Assembly (NCBI RefSeq): GCF_949628215.1
Contig: NC_134283.1
Location: 26,266,975-26,330,974 of the forward strand
DNA length: 64,000 bases
Direction of reading: 5' to 3'
From: Phalacrocorax aristotelis
Lineage: Eukaryota > Chordata > Aves > Suliformes > Phalacrocoracidae
Shown here piece after piece: positions 25,501-39,879 of this stretch (position 1 is its first letter; the number at the start of each line of letters is the position of its first letter). The notes beneath the pieces are model-generated. The model did not search any database. It worked only from the letters and a program-made list of their open reading frames with translations, and was not told the DNA's origin. The position numbers were made by a program, and so were the translations under genes.

Positions 25501-28500
25501 GCTCTCATCCATGTTTACCTATGCTTTTAAACAGATATTGTTGGCGTAAATGGAAGCGAATCCAGTGGAAAAGTTTTTTGATTTTTTTTCCCGGTGCAGA
25601 CAAAGCTTCTAAAAGTGGAGAGACAGTTTCTTTGGGCAGCTAAATCTGTCAATGATAAACCTCATTCACAGCACTCTTTAAAATCATGGTCCCTTAAGAA
25701 ATGACATAATTTACTTATCCATTATCTATTTGAAAATACTTCTTTGAAGAAATACAATAAGAACATGACATTAAACATAACTTCAAAAAAAAAACAACAT
25801 AAAATGACATAAATAATTTACGCATTCATTCTCATTACACAGATGAACATGACCCACCATAGTTGCTCACAAAAGAGCTTTGATTCCTATGACGTTTTGA
25901 CTAGCATATTGAAAATGACATATTCTTTGAATGGCAGAGACATCAAAGGGTGAAGGAAAATGGCTATTTATAATGTAGGGGAGCATTACTTTGTTCAAAG
26001 CTGTGAATGTAATGAAACTATCTGATTTTCCATATGAAATAGGCACAGTCATAAAGAGGTTGATGGCTATATTCTGAACAGCTGCTCAGGTCTTATCTAA
26101 TTGGGAAGATGCACTGCAGCCAAAATAATTGGCTCAGTGAAATATATTTAATACTTGTATTAAAAATTGCTTTAGACAGGAATAGAGAGATAGCATGTCT
26201 TAGATGAATAAGTAAGAAAAGTTTCTTAGCTAATAAATTAGTGAAGAACATCTGACTTAACCAAATTTTATCATCTAAAGATGTAACTCATGTTGTGTTT
26301 TGGGCCTTAATGGACTCACTAAAACATTCAATCATTGGTAAGTAAATGCATATTTTAGAAATTCTTTTTCATTTTACCCTTTCTTCATCCTCTGTTCTTA
26401 CTTATATCTTCAGTATATTTGTCCAGACTCAGAAAAGGATTCAAAGACCTAAAGGGAACTTTTGTTTTAGGTGTAAGCACCTACGTTTCGATGTGTGATT
26501 CTTGACACCAGTCATTCAGCTTCTGTGTGACCTTGATGGGGCCCCCATGCTGTCAGTGAGACATTTTGTTTTTACCCCCGGTACCTGTTTTGACCATGCT
26601 GATCAGTTCTGTACCTAGTCTTCCTAAACATCATCAGAAGTAGCACACTTTCTGTTCTGCTCCCAGTCTCATCCTAGCTAATCAGGCTGGTAAATGTTTT
26701 TGCAGCATATGTAATAAGGATAATTTTGAAAACTTTCAGATATGGCTGATTTCTCCTTTAAATCAGGCGGGCCGGCATTTTTTGTTTGAAAAAAACAGCT
26801 TTAAAAGATTAATTTCTGTTACAGGTTCAAGGCCCGCTTCTGCCTAAATAAACTCAAATCTACATTGCATACCTCCAAAGAGCATATCCTAAACCGTTGC
26901 CTAAAAGCTAAGTACTTCAAAATACTTCAGTGTTTTGGATTGCAACTTTCTCAGGCATGGTACAATGATTAACCACTATCCCAGACCATTGTCAGAACAA
27001 TTGCATCTCTGGTACTACTCTTTACATTTTAAACATGACCTACATTCTTTAAACTTATATGTATGACTGTGTTTTAAAATGATGCCAGTGACAATTTAAT
27101 GATCACCTGAGGATCTGTCTGGGTTCCATTTTACATAATGACACAAAAAAGCTAGCTTTTGTCTAGTCCCAGATGCTATGTTGAATAACCTTTCACGGCG
27201 CAAAATATGCAAGTGAGTCTACTTTGGTTTTCTTTTCACACAATAAAATAAGAAGTGCTGTCAGAATTCAACTGGAAGTTTCTTGGCAATGTTACAAACT
27301 TTTGGGTAGTAACTGAGCTCCTAAATACAGAGTTAGATATTGGAGAAATCAAGCATGAAGTGTGGTAGACAGCTTCAAGCCAGAAACTGGAGACACTCCT
27401 CTTTCCTTTGGAGACACATTGTGGCAGAGTGTCTCTGATGGATATTACTGTGAATTTAACTTGCAAATGACTTGTTCAGATCTGGTCATGTAAAATTTTG
27501 TTCTTTCAAATAAATAAAAAAGTATTAAAAAACCTCAAAGATCAGATTCTCATAATTATTGTAGGTATCCTTGCAATTCCAATTTAACTAATTAGCAAGT
27601 TTAGTGTTGAAATTGGTAATATTTAGCAACGTGATTTCCAGTTTTCATATCCATACAATGCAGAGAGAATAACTACCATTTATTAAGGCTATCTAGTTAC
27701 TTCATTACTGTAGATGAGCTTGGATAAGAGAGTATCAACAGAACATTTCTACTATTAAAAAGGTTCCTATTTACCTTTTTAGTTTCCCTCCTACCACTTT
27801 ATATAATATAATATCTAAAAATGCTAACTCAGGCCATCTGTTCTTATTCATATTTCCAGCACACTTTTTTTTTTTCTGTTTCATTCCCCTAGTTTAACTT
27901 ATTTTAGCAGTACTGGAGCTCGTTCTGTGACATTTTGCTACAGGGAAAATCCATGTTTATTTCCAAACAGTTTAATAGACTCAATCAAACAATGAATATG
28001 CAAATTCTGGAAATAGCAAGACTTTTGAAAAAGAGAGCTGTGAAAAGAAAGAAAACTGTCTACTTATAAATACAGAACTGATATATTAGAAAGCAGCTGT
28101 AATGAATGTTATGACACAGAAGAGTATTATAATTAGCCTCTAGACACTACAGAGGAATATACAAGACGCTGCCCAGATCAACAATTAGAATAAAGAAGAT
28201 ATGATTTCATTATACTAAAAAACGAATGGGACAGAACTAGAACTCTGTGAAGTTTTACAGATTAATAGTTTATTCTCTGGCAAAAGGAGAATGGAAGTGA
28301 TGAGAAATATTTGCATATATGGATGCCATTTCAAGAAAAAAAAAAGGAGAATTTTCTATTTCAACATTTTGTTTTCTATGTTAGTGAGAAAAATGAAAGC
28401 AAGTGGCAAAAAAACCTGGCCTAAGCTTGGATAGCATTACCTTTGGGATCCTGACACCAAGAATTTCCCAGCTGCTTAAGCAAATTTCTGTCAATACTTT

Positions 28501-30779
28501 GAAGCAGTGTAAAAGAACCAGGGTTGTGAACATGATCTGATAGAACACGTGAAATTTCAGTTAAATGATCCATAAACAAAATGGAAGGAAGTAGCTAAGC
28601 AAACATGTTGTTATGTATAAATAACTCTGGGTCCTTGTGCAGTTATCTGTGAGTTTAAAAGAGCCTAATTTATTTGTTTTCTCAGGATTTCCTTTCACAG
28701 ATGCTGCAAAGATATTTTTTTCTCCTCTTTCTCTCTGCAGGATTGTGACTGCAATGTCCATTAGGGAGGATTATTTTGAGAAATAGTCTCCCCATCTGTT
28801 GTGTTTTTCAAACAGTGTTAAGTAGTATTTTTCCTGTATGCAAAAACTGCCCACATATTCCATTACTGCTGTGCAGCAGCCGCCTGGAATGAATACCTAG
28901 GAAATGCAACTGAGTGGAGCAAATAAGAGCAATGTTGTTTAACTGAAAGTAAGGATGGTCTTGCATTCAGATAGAAAATCATACTCATAAAAACAAAGAG
29001 TGCCTCTATTAATGCACTGTAACCTGTGGCTTAAATCCCTTCCTATCTCAACAATGCGCTGAGCCTGCAAGAAATGCCACTTTTTCTTCTCCTCTCTGGT
29101 GAAGCCTTAGCAGGGATGAGTGGGAGCTGGCAGCACAAGGGCACAGTAGTGATCTTTCTCACCCTTCAGGGAGAAACTGTCCAAGAAGTGCTGGGGCAGC
29201 TGCATGTTTCCCTGCCTGGGTACTTCAAAGCCAAGCTCTGTGCAGTATGGTGAGCTTCTCTGCTTCAGGAGAGGAAAGAAAGAAATTTCACCTGTAAAGA
29301 ACTATTTCAGAGCCAGTAGGATAATAAGCTTTAAAACAAGTTAAAATTTCTGAATTTTTGATTTCCCATATGTCCACCCAGGTCTGTGAAATTTCCGTTT
29401 TAAATCTAAACTTACAAGCTTTGCCACACCTCTCTGTTTTTTCCGAATCTGTTTCATAGACTCTGATGAATAATACCTAAAAATATATGTTTTGCTGGTG
29501 GGTATGCAAACATGCTACCTCAGAGGCATAAAAATTTGTTTCTGTTATACCTCAGTATTGCTGTGAAATTATGCAAAACTTAGTTAAAGAAGCATCTCTG
29601 AAATTACCAGCCATTTCATTTCCTTTGAATCCTAGTTTAAATAATGGTGAAGGTGCCTACTGCTAAGCACCCAGATATAAAAGCAGCAGGTTAGCCTTTA
29701 TTCCTGGATCCACCCTGACATCACTGTTGTTGATGTCATCTGACAGAGATGAAAGTGTACAGGCCATTAGTTTTTTGGCTTGTTCTTTGGGAAAAGTATG
29801 AAAAATTACATCAATATTTGCTGAATGAAAAAGATCAAAAGTGTCAGGAAAATAAATCTTGGTTTATAGCTTCTGAGACACTATTCTAAAGAAAGAGGTG
29901 TGTAACATTTATCCAATAATTAAAAAGTACCTGAAAGGCTCCTTCTAATGTTTTCTTGCTGTATCAATTCACTAGTGAACTCACTACTGTGTCAGAGAAC
30001 AGTACACTTCATTTCAAGTGGACAAATTTTCAGATTCACTCATTTTAATTTCTACCTGGTTCTATGTATCTAGCAGTGACAGTAGGTCCAGCGGTATTCA
30101 AAAGGAAGCTTTCTCATAGTGGTTAGTTTAATTTGATTTTTCTTGTTTTGCTTTATCTTTTATTAATATGTACATTAATATTCATTTTAGTCCAAGCCCC
30201 TGGAAAAATAGCACACACATATCAAGGCCTTCAGATTTCAAACTAGGCAATGCCACCTAATCATGACTATCACATGATCAATTTTAATAATAACACAAGT
30301 GTTTAATAATTACCATTTCTAATAATAATCAGTAACCTAACATGACTAGACATTATAGTGCTTTCTATGTTTAAATTTGTTTGAATACACTTTTTAATTT
30401 ATTTTTGCTTTAAAATGCAGTTTAATCTACTGAAGTTCTAATGGGATTGTGTTGAAGCATGAACTCATTAGTTGTAACAGCCCCACTGCTAATAAAGACT
30501 TTACTGTAAGAGAACGGGGAAACTCAAATAGCTTCCTTTGAAAATAAAGGCAGTTTACAGATTAATTTTTTTTTAACCATGAGAAGGTGCACAAAGCACC
30601 CAGCATACAAGGCAGGCACAAATAAATAAATAAATAAATAAATATGCCTGGAAAGGTGCTAGTGATGGTATTTTACAATTAATTTTATTATTTTTTTTTA
30701 ATGCAAAAGAAAAACTAATTATAGTTATTCTCTGGTTACATTTTACATTTTGTTGCTAATACAATTCTATACTACAGGA
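22576..30779. other. AT-rich non-coding DNA, no gene recognised
   Basis: About 8.2 kb with no frame over 76 codons outside the repeat noted just upstream. It holds an (AAAT)6 microsatellite at 30620-30643. It also holds a strong splice-acceptor-like pyrimidine tract ending in CAG at 28740, but with no supporting donor or coding frame behind it. No repeat family is recognisable. Confidence 0.72.
30620..30643 (+). repeat. (AAAT)6 microsatellite
   Basis: Six uninterrupted AAAT units are visible. No poly-A-tailed retroposon body is recognisable next to it, so it is treated as a simple repeat. Confidence 0.95.
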
Positions 30780-31444
30780 GACTGGCCATGGCACCATCAA
30801 GTTCGTGGACAACACTGAACTGGGGCGTGCTGTCAATGTGCTTGAGGGCAGGGCTCCCACTCAGAGAGGCTTCAATGAGCCAACAGGAATACTGTGAAAT
30901 TCAACAAGAACAGATGCAAAGTACTGCGTATGGGATTAACTAATCCCCCACCAAAGTAAGGACTGGGACCTGACTGCAGGGAAGCAGAAAGAAATGGGCT
31001 TACTCTGTCCTGGCAGTGATGAAGGCACACAGTAAGGAGGTCATCATTTGCCTTTCCCTGGCCCTCATCAGACCACATCTGGAGCACTGTGTCCTTTGTG
31101 GGGGCCCCAATATGAGAAAGTTGTTGATAAACTTAAGTGAGTCCCCAGAGGGCCATGAAATTGGCTGCACACGGAGCAGCTCCCCCAAAGCCCCAGGGAG
31201 GTGGCTCAGAAGGCCAGAGAAAAGGGTCATTAATCAAAGCAGGGTGAAAAATAATTCACTATGAGCATAATTAAGGATTGGCATGAATTGCCCAGAGAGG
31301 TTCTGAAATCTCTATCCTTGAAGCTTTTCTAGACCTGGCCAGGCAAAGTCTGGTTTAAATTCAGTGAGTGCTGGCACTGCTTTTTTGGAGGCTGGATGAG
31401 AGGCCTCATGCAATCCCTTCCCACCTGTTTTCTGATTCTATGAG
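30780..31444 (+). mobile_element. CR1 LINE, 5'-truncated and decayed
   Basis: A CR1 fragment in plus orientation. It starts within the reverse-transcriptase region at a segment corresponding to CACCATCAAGTTCGTGGACA. It continues through GAGGGCAGGGCT, GCCAACAGGAA and ATTCAACAAGAACAGATGCAA, then CTCATCAGACCACATCTGGAG, and on to the 3' end GATTCTATGAGG at 31433-31444. All landmarks are in the order expected for CR1, but large parts are deleted or shifted in frame. It appears more diverged than the copies at 4.8 and 63 kb, hence probably an older insertion. No target duplication was found. Confidence 0.9.
31016..31264 (+). pseudogene. CR1 reverse-transcriptase remnant
   Basis: Within the decayed CR1 this frame still contains ALIRPHLEHCVLCGG, the counterpart of the conserved [15 protein letters not shown] segment in the other copies. 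After about residue 38 the frame no longer matches the family because of deletions and frameshifts. The methionine start is incidental. It has no function as a protein. Confidence 0.85.
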
Positions 31445-32697
31445 GACATCCCAACAATGTACCAGGCCTCAGGTTTCAGCCTGATGATAAGTAACATTTT
31501 TCTATGCCAGGTTTTAGAGAGATTCTGTGTTTTCAGTCCCAGTTCTGAGAGCTTTATAGTGCTGAAAATAGTCAAATAAGAAATTCCTGCAATTTCTGTG
31601 CTTCCTGTCACTGTATGCTCCCAGAGCAGCTCCTGAAGCTCATTTCATCTGAGAAGATAAACTTTGTTAGCCAGTTAAAGGCAAAGATATAAGTATAAGC
31701 CTTTACAGCAGAGGAAATGTTTTTTTCAGTATACACTTGACTTACTAAGTGACATATATGCATGATACAGAATTACATTACATCATTTTCCTTTGATGAG
31801 TCACTGTTTAAAATATATTAGGAAGTTTCTATTTTGGGGCATTAGGATTCTTGAAAAATTAAAACCATAGAGAAACATTGAGACAGAAATCTGTTAACAT
31901 AGGTAAAAGCTAGGACCTAGTTTCCAACTGAGATCATCACACATCTACACTTCAGTGGAGAAGGGATGATTCAGATCTCATTTTTCTGTTATTATATGGT
32001 CCATGTCACTTGGAGATGCAAAAGAGGACACTATAAGAGAATGATGCTACTCTTTAACATTTACAAAACAAACACACAAAAAAGATAAGCAGACAAACAG
32101 GAAAGAGGAATAAAAGCCTTACAGGTCTCTTGCAGTTGCAGCAACTTGAAGAGATTTTCAATGCAGTTACAGTTCTGAGGATGCTGTAAGTAATACACGA
32201 CCAAACACAAAAAGTAATAAGGTTCAGGTTTTTGTTATGAATATTTTCCTGAAAGTCATTACATCGCGGTGGACTTCCATGTCAGAAAACTGAACTTGAG
32301 AGACAGACATGAAAAGAGGCTATAAACTTTATATAACATCCTTGGAAATCACTTTGTTTTCCTTCATTTTTTGATCTTGTAAGAAATACTCCTAATTTCC
32401 CATTACCTTTTCTCCATTTGCTTTTTAAGTCACATGCCTGATTTCTCATTACCTTTAATATGTGTGGTTTTCCTCATTATTTTTTTCTTATCCAAATCAT
32501 GAAAAATGCATGCATTTATTTTTGTGGCATCAAACGTTTTCATTGCCCTTTAACCTATTAAATGAATTAATTTCTATCAGTTCTTACTGACAAAAAGATA
32601 CGTAGGAGATTGCCTTTTGACTTTTGTGTTTAAAAGCTCAACTGAACAATTCTCTGTTTAATTTCAGCCCGCTATTTAACATACATAGCGCTTATCT
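31445..32697. other. AT-rich non-coding DNA, no gene recognised
   Basis: About 1.25 kb between two CR1-derived fragments; nothing recognisable was seen in it. Confidence 0.7.
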
Positions 32698-33200
32698 GTC
32701 AGTCATAGAAAGCAACATTGAAGGGACCTCATATACATATTTGACCTCAGCAAACTGCTCAAGTGCTCTGGGATTCCTACCATAGAAAATTTTTTCTGAG
32801 TTATCCAAAGATAATTAATCTAAGAAGCTGTGATAAATCTCTATCATCCTACAAAACAGAAATACCTGCTATTCCCTTCCTCATTCCACCAGTACATATT
32901 TGAAAACTTGGCGTAACTCCTCCCGGGCTAAACTGCATTTTTCCCATTTCTTCACTTTTCCTTTGAAAACATTTTTCAAGACTTCTGATCATTCTTTCTG
33001 GATGTTCTGAGATCCACTTCTATTTTTTTAAAGGTCTAACCCTAATCTTTACAATGCTCAACACTATCCTGCCTCTGGCTTGGCATCCTTACAGAATATA
33101 GTAAGGAAATTATTCATACTATCACCCAGATCATTAATTCATATATTTAGTAATAAAAAGTGCAGAATAAATGCCTGATGGATCCTACTCATTGCCCACC
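32698..33200 (-). mobile_element. Very old CR1-like LINE fragment
   Basis: On the plus strand the order of blocks follows the reverse complement of an old CR1. A 3'-end-like TCATAGAAAGCAACATTGAA with GGGACCTC comes first (32703-32731). A segment GGGCTAAACTGCATTTTTCC with CATTTCTTCACTTTTCC and TCAAGACTTCTGATCATTCT follows (about 32926-32995). Finally CCCAGATCATTAATTCATAT and GATGGATCCTACTCA (33125-33192) correspond to the region encoding the reverse-transcriptase thumb and upstream. No reading frame survives. The homology is judged from remembered family consensus text and is weaker than for the other CR1 copies. Confidence 0.55.
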
Positions 33201-36200
33201 TGCATTTTAAAAGCAAACCATTGAAAATAACTGAGAACAAATTTCTAGAACTAGCTAATATATACCTAGTTCGCTCACGAGAATATCATACACAATATCA
33301 AAAGTCCAGAGTCAAAATGTGTGCCTGCGAGCACACATGGACTGTTAGCAGGTATAATTTCCAATGTGTATCTGCATCCGCTGTATGGAATGTGATCCAT
33401 CAAAATGCTGAAAATTTGTTTACAGAGATTAAAAAAGCTTGCCCTGAACAGAAAACATGGTCATACTATGAGACTTCTTCAGCATTATATAAAGGCAAAA
33501 ACATGAACAAAAAATATGTCAACCTTCTAACTCAAACATAGACATGGAAACAAGATGTTGAATACTGTATTGATAACTATTTATACTGTTGTTTATGATT
33601 ACTCTTGTATAATTAATATAATGCTTTAGAACAGATGTTTTCTGTTTTCTCTTCTTTCTTAAAAGGAGAGAATTGACCGTGTTCTTTCTGCAGGAAAACC
33701 ATTCTTTGCGGCCTACAACTTCCATTAATGTTTTGGAGGAAGTTATCAAAAACCATTTGTAATGATTGTACAGGATGGATGTAACATTCTCTTGGCAAGG
33801 CTGTCTGTAAGACTTTCACAGCATAGGCTGCACAGACCTCAGCACTCTGGATCCGTTCCTGACGCAGGCATTCCTGCTCCACTCAACCCGCACAAAAACA
33901 TTTGTGCCCAAATGTGTTCTTACGCAAATGGCAGGAAGTCCTTCTTCACATTTACTTGGGGAGGAGATATTTCCGTGCTGATGGGAATAGACTTTGAATA
34001 TTGCATATGACATTGCAAATAATGATACATCAAAATAGATCTTAAGATTATGTAAACTGTCTAAAGGAAATACTGAATCTGGCATGGAAATAGAGATGTT
34101 TTAGCTCTGTGTTAGTGAACACTAAGTAAAATGTCAAACCTACATTGTATGTCAAATCAGATTTTTTATACAAAAGGGATGACAACCACAGAAACAGTCA
34201 ATGAGTCTGATAGAAAAAGTGGCATGCTCTGAATATTTGCTGTAATACAGACGTTGGAGACCAGTGTCTTAAAATACTCACTGATGAACAAAGTCAGGTC
34301 TTGCATTGCTAAATCTCACCTCTTTACTTTTAGATTTCACCCTTCTGGTATGCAAGAAAATCAGAAACAACCAAAATTCTGTTTGAATTATTTGTCTGAA
34401 ACAAAAAAATTGTCTTTACTGAGAAAATAATGATTACAATTTTTAAAACTGACATTCCGTGGTTGAACTGTTTCCTGTCAAGTAGTGGTCTTTTCTTGCA
34501 TTAATGAAAAAAAAGCTGCATCTCCTTGTGCAAAGACAGACCTGAACTTAGATAACCATGATGTTATAGACAGCATTTAAACATGCTCTTAATTCTCATC
34601 AAAGTTTGTGAGACTTGAGCTTGGGCTTTATTCTAAGCATATTCTAGGCTTCCTGTGGCTTCTTGCTAGGTATTTGCAGACTTCACTCTTCTGAAAATTA
34701 TATATATTTATGGAAAAACCAATAAAATATTTTCTGAAAGAAGTAACCACTCTTAAGACATCCGAGGTCTTTTTCTTGCGCAGAAACCAAGTATCTGGTG
34801 TTGATATTCTTATTGCATTATGGCTTGGGGAAAACTAGTAAGTGAATGAACCATGTACACCTGGTATACAAGAATTTTCATTCTACATCTGGAAATAAAA
34901 ATAATACTGCAGGTGCATATTTTAAATGAACAGATTTAGCATCCTGAAGAGTGATTTTTTCTTTTTTGTAAGATTAAATAAGAAAAAATCTTAATTTTTA
35001 AATTTCCCAACAGCATAAAAAATACTGCTTTATAAGGAAAACTTAAAGATTGAACAACTAAAGAAAAAATTCAGGACTCTATTTCTCACTTTATCACTCA
35101 CCTATACCTTAACATAAAATAGAGTGATAATAGATGCTTTTAATAAAATGGCAAAGCGGACGTTAGCAATATGAAATAACTCAGTGTCAATAGCTCTCTG
35201 TTATATATACAGTGCTTTAGAACATTAACAAATAATTTATGGAGCACATTAATCCTGCCCATTGTGAGTGTACACAGATGAAAATACATTTGCAAGCATA
35301 TTGATCCATCAACTGTGCTGTTTCTTAGACGATTTCAAGAATACCCCTTTGGTTTCATTCCAATACACATATATTCAAGTACCAGAATATAGTTATTGAA
35401 ATGTACCTTTTCAAAATTATTTCCTCAAATTTCTAATGTGTCTTTCCCTTTGGTATTCCATACTGCTTCTGTACACATTGTATTTCTTCCTTTCTGATGG
35501 CTAAATAGAGAATATACACAAGTACATGTTTAGTTATGACATGCAAGTACTGAAAGTTAACTTCCAAAAGAAGTATGCAACTAGGTTGAATGACTACTGG
35601 TCATAATCATACTTGAAACAATTGAACTGAACTCGTCCCACTGAAAGTACATATATGTGAATAGGGTTCCCTCATTCCTCCATGTAAAGATTCTGGCATC
35701 ATCCCAGAAGTGACAACAGCATTGCCTCTCTGCTGTCCCTCACTCTCTACTGCCAGAAGTGAGAGAAGGACAACTCTAGCATTCTCCTTTCCCCTCCAGT
35801 TTGGTGCTTGACTACAGGAAGCAGAGACTGCCTTGCTGGGATGGTTTCAAAAGCCCCTGGTCTTAAACTTAGAGATTTAGCACAAGGTATGGGGAGAAAG
35901 GTATAGTTTGAACACAGGGTTTTGACCTAAGCTCTTTATACAGTATAAACACATTGAAAATACTGTGCACAAGAATCACGGCTAAATATATATGAATATA
36001 TATCAATATACGGCTCCTGAAAATCATGCTTTTTTTAAACTCTTGGTGAGCAGGGACTTCTTTTAGGCGTTAATAAAACTGTTCAGAAAACAACCATTAT
36101 TTTGTTCCTCGGAAAGTATCTTAGTATGGTCATTTCTTCACATAAGAATTTAATGTAATGTAACTGGGTCCTCCGGGTTATACTACAGGATACGAAAGCT

Positions 36201-39200
36201 TTCTCAGGTCAGTAGCAGGGAGATGTGGAATGCAGTTTGCTGAAAGAGCTTTATGATAAGAGAATCCTAGATGTTTGCAGCACAAAATAGCATTTGTTAA
36301 GTCTGCTGCTGGCAGGAGCTTGTAAATCTAAGTACAGTGAGAGAGCTTCTAGCCAAAAACTTGTGTTCTTTACTGTTTTAGCACAAGATCAAAGCATGTA
36401 AACAAACTCAATATTTGGGGTTGCGTTTTGGTTGTATTTAGGCTACCAGCATTTTTCCTGTAAGACAAATACTCAGTGATTGCTTGGAACAGAAACCTGA
36501 TGAAACAGTTTAAATAAAAATCTTTCTGAAAAAATTCTCATTTTGCATAAAAACATGAAATACCACTGTATGCATATTGTAGGAAAGAATTCCCATTTTT
36601 TTTATTGCTAAGCTCCAAAAAAACCTTTAAAAATTATCTCCCAAGCAGCACAAGATTTTGGCTTTTTAAAAAATGCAGTAGGTTGATTGCTCTAAGAAGT
36701 TGGCTTCAGATTGATGGTTTTCTTGAAAGAATTATTATTTTTTCCTTTTTAGTCTTATTTTTTCTTTTATTCTGACAGCTCAAATGAAACATCTTAATTA
36801 TAATAAATAGCACTGAAAAAATGCTTAAATGATACTTTTTCAGTTAAATAATACAAACCATCGGAGTCCTACTTTGCCAGTGTAGAATATCTAGACAAAA
36901 AAAAAAAAAAAGAAAAAGGCAATTTGACGGACTCCTTCATCCAATATTTACCAGGGAAGACTAGCACTGAGATTCAATATTAAGAAATGACTACTTTTAG
37001 TTATATAGCAATAAATAATTAGATTTCAGTTACATTGGCCAAAATAGACAGGCCTATGTTTGAATACATATGCACTACAGTTCTGAGTTCATCTATTTAG
37101 TACAGATATGAATGTATAAATTCATGCAGTTGCAATAGTGTTCAGTTAGACTTGATCTAAAAAACTCTTTGAAAGGCCGAGCTTTTCTGACTAAGACATC
37201 AATAATCCTCTCTAAACTATGATTTTAGTCTAGCACTAAAAACTACTTTCTACTCAGCCCACCTCCATACCACTCCTTCACAAAATATCTCTATTTTGTG
37301 TGCATGAATTAAAAGAGATCTAGACGTCTGGGTCTTCTAAATGAAATGTCCACCCACAGTCCCTTGACTTGGCAGTAAATGTCAGACCTGGCAGTTCCTG
37401 CTCTGGTACAGAATTTGCTTTATCAGTGAGATAAGAAACTAATAAACTAAGAGGAAAACACACACACCCTCCCATACACAACCACAACCACAAATGTTCA
37501 TTAATAAGTGTAGAAAAACATGAGTTACCTTTCTTCTAGGAGTTTTGCAAGATTCACTTTTAGTTGTTTCCGTTTTTTAATATACATTTGTACCCCCACT
37601 GATGAGCAGAAACTGTATTAGAAGATCGGCCTTGGGAAAAGTGAGAGATTGTATTTAATCCTAGAATTCCATCTAAGAAATGTTTTATATTTGATGCTAT
37701 TTTCCTCAGGAATTCAGCATTAAAATAATCCCCAGGGCTATAATATGCTGGGAGAATCTTGGAGGAAACAAAAATGTTACCAATAATATTACTACCACTA
37801 TAAATCCTATATTTATATATTGCTATAAACAAGCTATTTTAAAAAATATGTGGATTCATGCAATTCAAAAGGCTTTATTTTTATAACTAGGATATTTTAG
37901 TTCTGGATTAAAAAAATCTGAAATATTTAATGTATTTTTCTAAGCATCAAAACATTACTTGATATGTAATTAACAGACTCCTAAGTCATCACTAGAGAAT
38001 TTAGCTACCGAAATGTTTCCTTCTTTTGCCTTTAAGAAACCATTCTTAACAGGACCCATAAGAACCAGTTACCTCTTACCCAAATCTTCTGCCATTTGAG
38101 AGACAGTGAAATTAACATTTCATTTTTGTTTTTTTTTTTTGTCGAAGGCAACACAACGAATTACAAGCTGAAACAGAAAGAACTTCCAGATACGAACATG
38201 TTTTTTTAAAAAAAGTAATCTTTTAGTGGATAACTTGGCAACATATTGACATTGACAGTGTTCTTTTTTTTACATTATCTATCTTTTATATTACTTCTAT
38301 TTTTGAATTTGCTTTTTCACATGTATTTTCTGTCCTCTTTGTTAGTGTATGACATAATTTTGATACACAGGAAAAAATAATTTTAGAGTAAGGGAGAGTG
38401 ATGTTTTGTTTGGGCCTAAAGATACAGACACCTACAGAGATCAACGGGAGCGGAGAACCTGCTTGTAAATGGACAAGCTGTCTCCCGGAGTGTAGTAAGA
38501 TACTCTTGTAAATATTATTCTGGTCTGATATTGAATGCATGTTTCTGGAACAATCACTTCTGTGTTCAACTGTTCTTCATAAGACACTTTCTCCATAAGA
38601 AAACTGAGTCATTGGTTGTGAAGATACCACATTGGTGCTCAGGGGCAAATTACTATGTGGGATTGGTTTATCATACAAAAAGTGTCAGGAAAATATTTCA
38701 CACTAGGCCATGTCCTCATGTAAATTTGGTTCTTTGTGATAATTTATTATGATGGCATTCTAAAGCACCACTATCTGTTCTGAGCTTGTGAGCACAAAAA
38801 GCAGAACCCTGTGCTTCAAGGTAATGCATTCAAATAGAAAATGGCCAGTTAGATTTTTGTTTTCTGTAGCAGATATATCTCCTACAGACAAATAAAATTT
38901 TTCCCCAGCAAGGTTATCATCATAACCAGAGATTATAGTATTGAAATGCGTTAAGCATAAACCTGGTTTTGCTTTCTCTTCCTTCAGGCCATGGTTGCAA
39001 AAGACTGCAAGGGCAATTTCACATTTGAAATTACTTACAGCTAAATTGCTATTACTTGATTATTAGTGGATAAGTTTTACGTATCATGGTCAAGTATTTT
39101 GATATCTAAATGGTGTTAGCTCTGGTATCTACCATCTCGGAGCACCAAAAAACCTGACTTGGCCTTTCTGTGGTCCACTGACTGTATCTAAGGCTGGAGG

Positions 39201-39879
39201 TCCTAATTCCTTCTACCTAAGGTGGTGCCTAAATGCCGGTTGCACACATCTGAAAATAAAATTAAAGTAGATGCATCCGAGGTGGAAAATTGATGATAAA
39301 GTGATGAGGCAAGTTTTAATATGCAGAACTAGCCACACATTCCTCAGTGTACGCTTGTCCATCAAAACTCACTGATATCCAGTTAACAATGTGAACAAAA
39401 GGAACAGCTAATAAAATACCTAGATGAATAATATTTTCAATGTGTTATGTCTCTGTACATCTTAATGAACTCTGCACATACCCGCTACTTGATAAGAAGC
39501 CTAGAAAAAAACCCTTAAAATGTGACACCAGCAGGTTTTTCTTCTATTGCAGACCTCTTGCCTCTCTCAACAAGAATAACAAGTGGAACCTCTGGAGTGA
39601 AACTGCACAACAATTTTGTAGGAAGCCCAGGAACAATCTACAGACAAGAAGGCTGTGAAACATTTTGTTACGGGACAAATTTCAGTAAACAAAGTGGAGC
39701 GTAAAGCTGATATTCCCTATGTTACAGCAGACATAGTTGCTGCAGCTAAGGCACTAACTATTTACACAGTTCAAATTCTTAGCTATCAACAATTTTGATT
39801 CCCTCACCAAAATATACCAGTATTTTTAAGCTTCAAAGGAATGTTTTGATAATTGATGAGACAGATAACAGCAATAAAC
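33201..39879. other. AT-rich non-coding DNA, no gene recognised
   Basis: About 6.7 kb. The longest frame has 106 codons (33221-33541 plus) and resembles nothing known. Overlapping 76-89 codon frames on both strands at 33.5-34.1 kb coincide with a somewhat CpG-richer stretch (33800-33930) but have no recognisable domain. Small repeats are an A run at 36897-36911 and AT-rich alternating DNA near 35985-36010. Short pieces resembling an old palindromic amniote repeat with CCTAA/CACCT motifs occur near 38415-38450 and 39185-39235, at low confidence. Confidence 0.65.

Noticed and set aside
28717..28780. Strong splice-acceptor-like tract ending CTCTCTGCAG at 28740
   Set aside because: No coding frame, no downstream donor at a plausible distance and no partner exon could be identified.
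33613..34085. Overlapping 76-89 codon frames on both strands
   Set aside because: No recognisable domain and no splice signals tie them together; treated as chance frames in a slightly GC-richer stretch.
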